Assembly (NCBI RefSeq): GCF_902493135.1
Contig: NZ_CABUOD010000024.1
Coordinates: 7,844 to 71,843, forward strand
Direction of reading: 5' to 3'
Source: an uncultured Parabacteroides sp.
GTDB taxonomy: Bacteria; Bacteroidota; Bacteroidia; Bacteroidales; Tannerellaceae
DNA: 64,000 bases
In this document: piece after piece, positions 61,367 to 64,000 of the stretch
Layout: each line of letters opens with the position of its first letter
Position numbering within the stretch: position 1 is the stretch's first letter
The notes under the pieces: generated by a model
What the model was told of the DNA's origin: nothing
Databases searched by the model: none
Seen by the model: the letters and a program-made list of their open reading frames with translations, nothing else
Made by a program: the position numbers and the translations under genes

Positions 61367-61465
61367 CAATATCAAAAAGGGACAGAGGTTTCGATGAGGG
61401 TCTTAACCTGAAGAAGTTCCTTCGAGAGTATAGGGTATTAATTAGCATATAAAAAAATTAGGGTC

Positions 61466-62389
61466 ATGAAAAAGGGTAAAATTTCCACAAATTGTTTGTT
61501 TTCTTTCTGGACTTTGTCCGTTGTCCTGTCTTTCGCAAGCTGTTCAGCCGATAGCGATTCCACTGCAATCATCGATGAAAGAGTTCCTCTGGAAACGGAA
61601 GTTCCTTTTTCCGTAATCCTGAAAGCTTATTCTGAAAACTCGGATATCACAGCCAAAGGAGACGTAAAAAGCACTACGCTCTATGTTTTCGATGAGAACA
61701 ATGACTTCTACAAACAAATCACGGTAGACAAAGACTATCTGTTGCAGGTGAAACCGGTCGAAATAAGCTGTCCGGGATCCGACAAGATCACAGTTGTCGC
61801 ATGGGCCGGCCTTTCAATCGAAAACGAAGAAATCAGCAACATGAACCGGGCCAACATCATCTCAGACCTGCAGGTCAGCCTGAAACAAAACAATGGCGTC
61901 GCCAACAATCTGCCGGGAGACCTGTTCTACGGACAAATCGTTCTACACCGTTCTTCCACAAAAGCGACTGCACAGGAATTAAAGATCGAACGCAAAGTTT
62001 CTTCCATGTCGATCTTGACAAAAGGAGTTTTAAAGGTATTTGATTCTAAAGAAGGCAATTATTATTATAAAATCAAGAGAACCAAAAGTTCTTTCAACTG
62101 CAACGGTGAATTGACAGGCCAAGATATCGAATATGTCATTCCGGCTACTTTAAGCGAGAGCGGAAACTTGACTACAGGCACTTTCTCTATTTTACCGGCC
62201 GAAAATATGACGATAGAGCTTTATAGAGACGACGTTTTGGTGCTTTCTTCCGAAAATGTCAAAAACTCAGAGAACGTGGCTGCAAACGAAGGAGAACAAA
62301 CGAATATCGTTTTTGACCTTTCACGCAACAATATCAATATTAACGTTTCAGACTGGGGCACTGTTGTTCAGTACGTTACAGTCGGATAA
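61466..62389 (+). CDS. FimB/Mfa2-like lipoprotein, duplicated gene copy 1
   Basis: 307 residues. Lipoprotein signal LSVVLSFASCSADSDST (Cys about 27). The segment STTLYVFDENNDFYKQITVD and DKITVVAWAGLSIENE match the Mfa2 anchor at 53680 (DATLYIFDENKKLLETRNLD, LNIVAWGNLKGGN), so the family is FimB/Mfa2-like. Second domain: SSMSILTKGVLKVFDS to INVSDWGTVVQYVTVG. It is monocistronic with its own promoter and terminator. The protein is identical to that at 62989, so dosage or array expansion rather than diversification is indicated. Confidence 0.85.
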   Translation: MKKGKISTNCLFSFWTLSVVLSFASCSADSDSTAIIDERVPLETEVPFSVILKAYSENSDITAKGDVKSTTLYVFDENNDFYKQITVDKDYLLQVKPVEISCPGSDKITVVAWAGLSIENEEISNMNRANIISDLQVSLKQNNGVANNLPGDLFYGQIVLHRSSTKATAQELKIERKVSSMSILTKGVLKVFDSKEGNYYYKIKRTKSSFNCNGELTGQDIEYVIPATLSESGNLTTGTFSILPAENMTIELYRDDVLVLSSENVKNSENVAANEGEQTNIVFDLSRNNININVSDWGTVVQYVTVG

Positions 62390-62417
62390 TTCGACCCTCA
62401 ATTTTTTATATGCAATA

Positions 62418-62458
62418 GGCGCACATTCGGATGGTTCCGAGTGTGCGCCGCTTTTTTA
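62418..62458 (+). terminator. Intrinsic terminator of copy 1
   Basis: Long stem GGCGCACA...TGTGCGCC (62418-62449) with a CGGA/TCCG inner stem, followed by GCTTTTTTA. Identical to 63941-63981. Confidence 0.85.
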
Positions 62459-62818
62459 TAAATAGGCGATTCTCCGTGATAGGAATACCAACATATTTGA
62501 TACTATCACAACTTATAAAATATGCTAAGATTAACTGCACGAATACACTTTCGCACCAATGATATAAATACATATCATAATGATACAAACACAAACCATC
62601 ACAATCCGCTTGACACTTTTAGCACTCTACATAACACATTTACCCCTCATAGCAATCCCATCAAACAACAAAAACCCACATAATATACAAAAACCATACG
62701 GTTTATACGAAAGAAAGGAAACTTCATTAAGGTCGAGATACTATCAAATACACAAGCAATAACGAGACTTATACAACCCTGTATGATAGTTTTAGCAACA
62801 TATCTGATATATTTTCCC
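62459..62818. other. A/T-rich spacer between the two duplicated units
   Basis: No gene seen; the frames present are short, hydrophobic by composition and lack promoters. It contains scattered GATAC/GATAT words. It is not part of the region I can show to be duplicated beyond 62477, because the second copy runs out at the window edge. Confidence 0.5.
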
Positions 62819-62857
62819 GCTATTTTGATTCGTTTAACATATTTTACACACAAAACT

Positions 62858-62889
62858 ATTGCGGCTTCCAAAAAGCCGTGATATATTTG
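62858..62889 (+). promoter_or_regulatory. Promoter of fimB-like copy 2
   Basis: ATTG -33-like box (62858-62861), -7 TATATTTG (62882-62889), spacer palindrome CGGCTTCCAAAAAGCCG, one base pair more perfect than in copy 1. This single change is the only promoter difference seen between copies. Confidence 0.6.
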
Positions 62890-62988
62890 CAATATCAAAA
62901 AGGGACAGAGGTTTCGATGAGGGTCTTAACCTGAAGAAGTTCCTTCGAGAGTATAGGGTATTAATTAGCATATAAAAAAATTAGGGTC

Positions 62989-63912
62989 ATGAAAAAGGGT
63001 AAAATTTCCACAAATTGTTTGTTTTCTTTCTGGACTTTGTCCGTTGTCCTGTCTTTCGCAAGCTGTTCAGCCGATAGCGATTCCACTGCAATCATCGATG
63101 AAAGAGTTCCTCTGGAAACGGAAGTTCCTTTTTCCGTAATCCTGAAAGCTTATTCTGAAAACTCGGATATCACAGCCAAAGGAGACGTAAAAAGCACTAC
63201 GCTCTATGTTTTCGATGAGAACAATGACTTCTACAAACAAATCACGGTAGACAAAGACTATCTGTTGCAGGTGAAACCGGTCGAAATAAGCTGTCCGGGA
63301 TCCGACAAGATCACAGTTGTCGCATGGGCCGGCCTTTCAATCGAAAACGAAGAAATCAGCAACATGAACCGGGCCAACATCATCTCAGACCTGCAGGTCA
63401 GCCTGAAACAAAACAATGGCGTCGCCAACAATCTGCCGGGAGACCTGTTCTACGGACAAATCGTTCTACACCGTTCTTCCACAAAAGCGACTGCACAGGA
63501 ATTAAAGATCGAACGCAAAGTTTCTTCCATGTCGATCTTGACAAAAGGAGTTTTAAAGGTATTTGATTCTAAAGAAGGCAATTATTATTATAAAATCAAG
63601 AGAACCAAAAGTTCTTTCAACTGCAACGGTGAATTGACAGGCCAAGATATCGAATATGTCATTCCGGCTACTTTAAGCGAGAGCGGAAACTTGACTACAG
63701 GCACTTTCTCTATTTTACCGGCCGAAAATATGACGATAGAGCTTTATAGAGACGACGTTTTGGTGCTTTCTTCCGAAAATGTCAAAAACTCAGAGAACGT
63801 GGCTGCAAACGAAGGAGAACAAACGAATATCGTTTTTGACCTTTCACGCAACAATATCAATATTAACGTTTCAGACTGGGGCACTGTTGTTCAGTACGTT
63901 ACAGTCGGATAA
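62989..63912 (+). CDS. FimB/Mfa2-like lipoprotein, duplicated gene copy 2
   Basis: 307 residues, identical in protein sequence to the gene at 61466; see there for domains. Exact identity over more than 1.1 kb of DNA points to a very recent tandem duplication or ongoing gene conversion. It could also be an assembly artefact, although the distinct 62478-62818 spacer and the promoter differences argue that both copies are real. Confidence 0.85.
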   Translation: MKKGKISTNCLFSFWTLSVVLSFASCSADSDSTAIIDERVPLETEVPFSVILKAYSENSDITAKGDVKSTTLYVFDENNDFYKQITVDKDYLLQVKPVEISCPGSDKITVVAWAGLSIENEEISNMNRANIISDLQVSLKQNNGVANNLPGDLFYGQIVLHRSSTKATAQELKIERKVSSMSILTKGVLKVFDSKEGNYYYKIKRTKSSFNCNGELTGQDIEYVIPATLSESGNLTTGTFSILPAENMTIELYRDDVLVLSSENVKNSENVAANEGEQTNIVFDLSRNNININVSDWGTVVQYVTVG

Positions 63913-63940
63913 TTCGACCCTCAATTTTTTATATGCAATA

Positions 63941-63981
63941 GGCGCACATTCGGATGGTTCCGAGTGTGCGCCGCTTTTTTA
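63941..63981 (+). terminator. Intrinsic terminator of copy 2
   Basis: Same hairpin and T-run as at 62418-62458, 1,523 bp downstream. Confidence 0.85.
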
Positions 63982-64000
63982 TAAATAGGCGATTCTCCGT

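Larger units (their letters stand above)
60312..61465. other. 1.15-kb intergenic region with promoter-terminator cassette, hairpin element and short direct repeats
   Basis: No credible gene. Content, left to right: the kinase's own -7-like CATCTTTG (complement of 60350-60357); a gene-less promoter-terminator cassette (60546-60810); the CGGATT hairpin element (60963-61048); three direct 16-bp repeats of the form TTGTGATATTTTCACC at 61111, 61181 and 61280, upstream of the duplicated gene; and that gene's promoter. Confidence 0.6.
61296..62477 (+). repeat. Tandem duplication, copy 1 (period 1,523 bp)
   Basis: This segment recurs 1,523 bp downstream at 62819-64000, where the window ends. From about 61340 on I see no difference over the gene and terminator. 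Upstream, differences are few, including T/C at 61339/62862 and three changes at 61306-61308. It includes promoter, leader, gene and terminator, i.e. a whole transcription unit. Confidence 0.9.
62819..64000 (+). repeat. Tandem duplication, copy 2 (cut by window edge)
   Basis: Counterpart of 61296-62477. Identity continues up to the last base of the window, so the repeat unit may extend further, and more copies may follow. Confidence 0.9.

Noticed and set aside
62580..62762. 60-codon ORF between the duplicated genes
   Set aside because: A/T-rich composition, no promoter or terminator of its own, no family resemblance.

Overview
The window comes from a Bacteroidales gut-type bacterium. The evidence is three SusC/SusD pairs, FecR anti-sigma/ECF sigma modules, a FimA/Mfa-type lipoprotein fimbria cluster, a hybrid histidine kinase with an AraC output domain, and promoters of the Bacteroidota form TTTG-N19/20-TAnnTTTG. 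The fimbrial set, with DUF3575/DUF3868 accessory proteins and a Parabacteroides-like gene mix, makes Parabacteroides the best guess. That genus call is an inference; no rRNA gene is present.

1-7350 (minus strand): a polysaccharide utilisation locus (PUL) with FecR, SusC (STN domain), SusD and the start of a GH2 glycosidase. 7350-25100 (plus strand): a second, larger PUL with ECF sigma, FecR, SusC (STN), SusD, GH2, SusC without STN, SusD, GH92 alpha-mannosidase and an internally deleted Gfo/Idh-type oxidoreductase. The enzyme mix suggests a mannose/galactose-containing glycan such as an N-glycan. An orphan ECF sigma gene follows at 25151.

25755-35830 (minus strand): housekeeping genes. rimP-nusA-infB has a textbook promoter; then come a CvpA-like gene and sufB-sufC-sufD. 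The suf operon carries two inserted intergenic elements: a phased palindrome array between sufB and sufC, and a 520-bp element with 50-bp terminal inverted repeats and a GxxExxY (PD-(D/E)XK) gene between sufC and sufD.

35959-39564 (plus strand): a TPP riboswitch controls an outer-membrane thiamine receptor, a PnuC/PnuT-type permease and thiamine pyrophosphokinase.

40193-64000: a surface-fimbria region. It holds DUF3868/DUF3575 proteins, a YefM/YoeB-type toxin-antitoxin pair with repeated operators, a 960-residue probable tip protein, several fimbrillin-type lipoproteins, a FimB/Mfa2 anchor and an unrecognised three-gene operon with two paralogous C-terminally membrane-anchored proteins. A hybrid kinase/AraC regulator and a tandem duplication (1,523-bp period) of another FimB/Mfa2-type gene complete it. 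Several fimbrial promoters lack a -33 box and share a 29-bp motif exactly 25 bp upstream of the -7 box, so these units look like one regulon.

The most unusual signals are non-coding: (i) four intergenic arrays of 14-16 bp imperfect palindromes repeated every 21-24 bp, each with its own sequence and three with a clear closing inverted repeat; (ii) the GxxExxY element with TIRs built from iterated CGGAT-type units, plus two gene-less hairpins built from the same kind of unit; (iii) the shared fimbrial promoter element; (iv) conserved SusC leaders and a probable antisense RNA over one SusC start.
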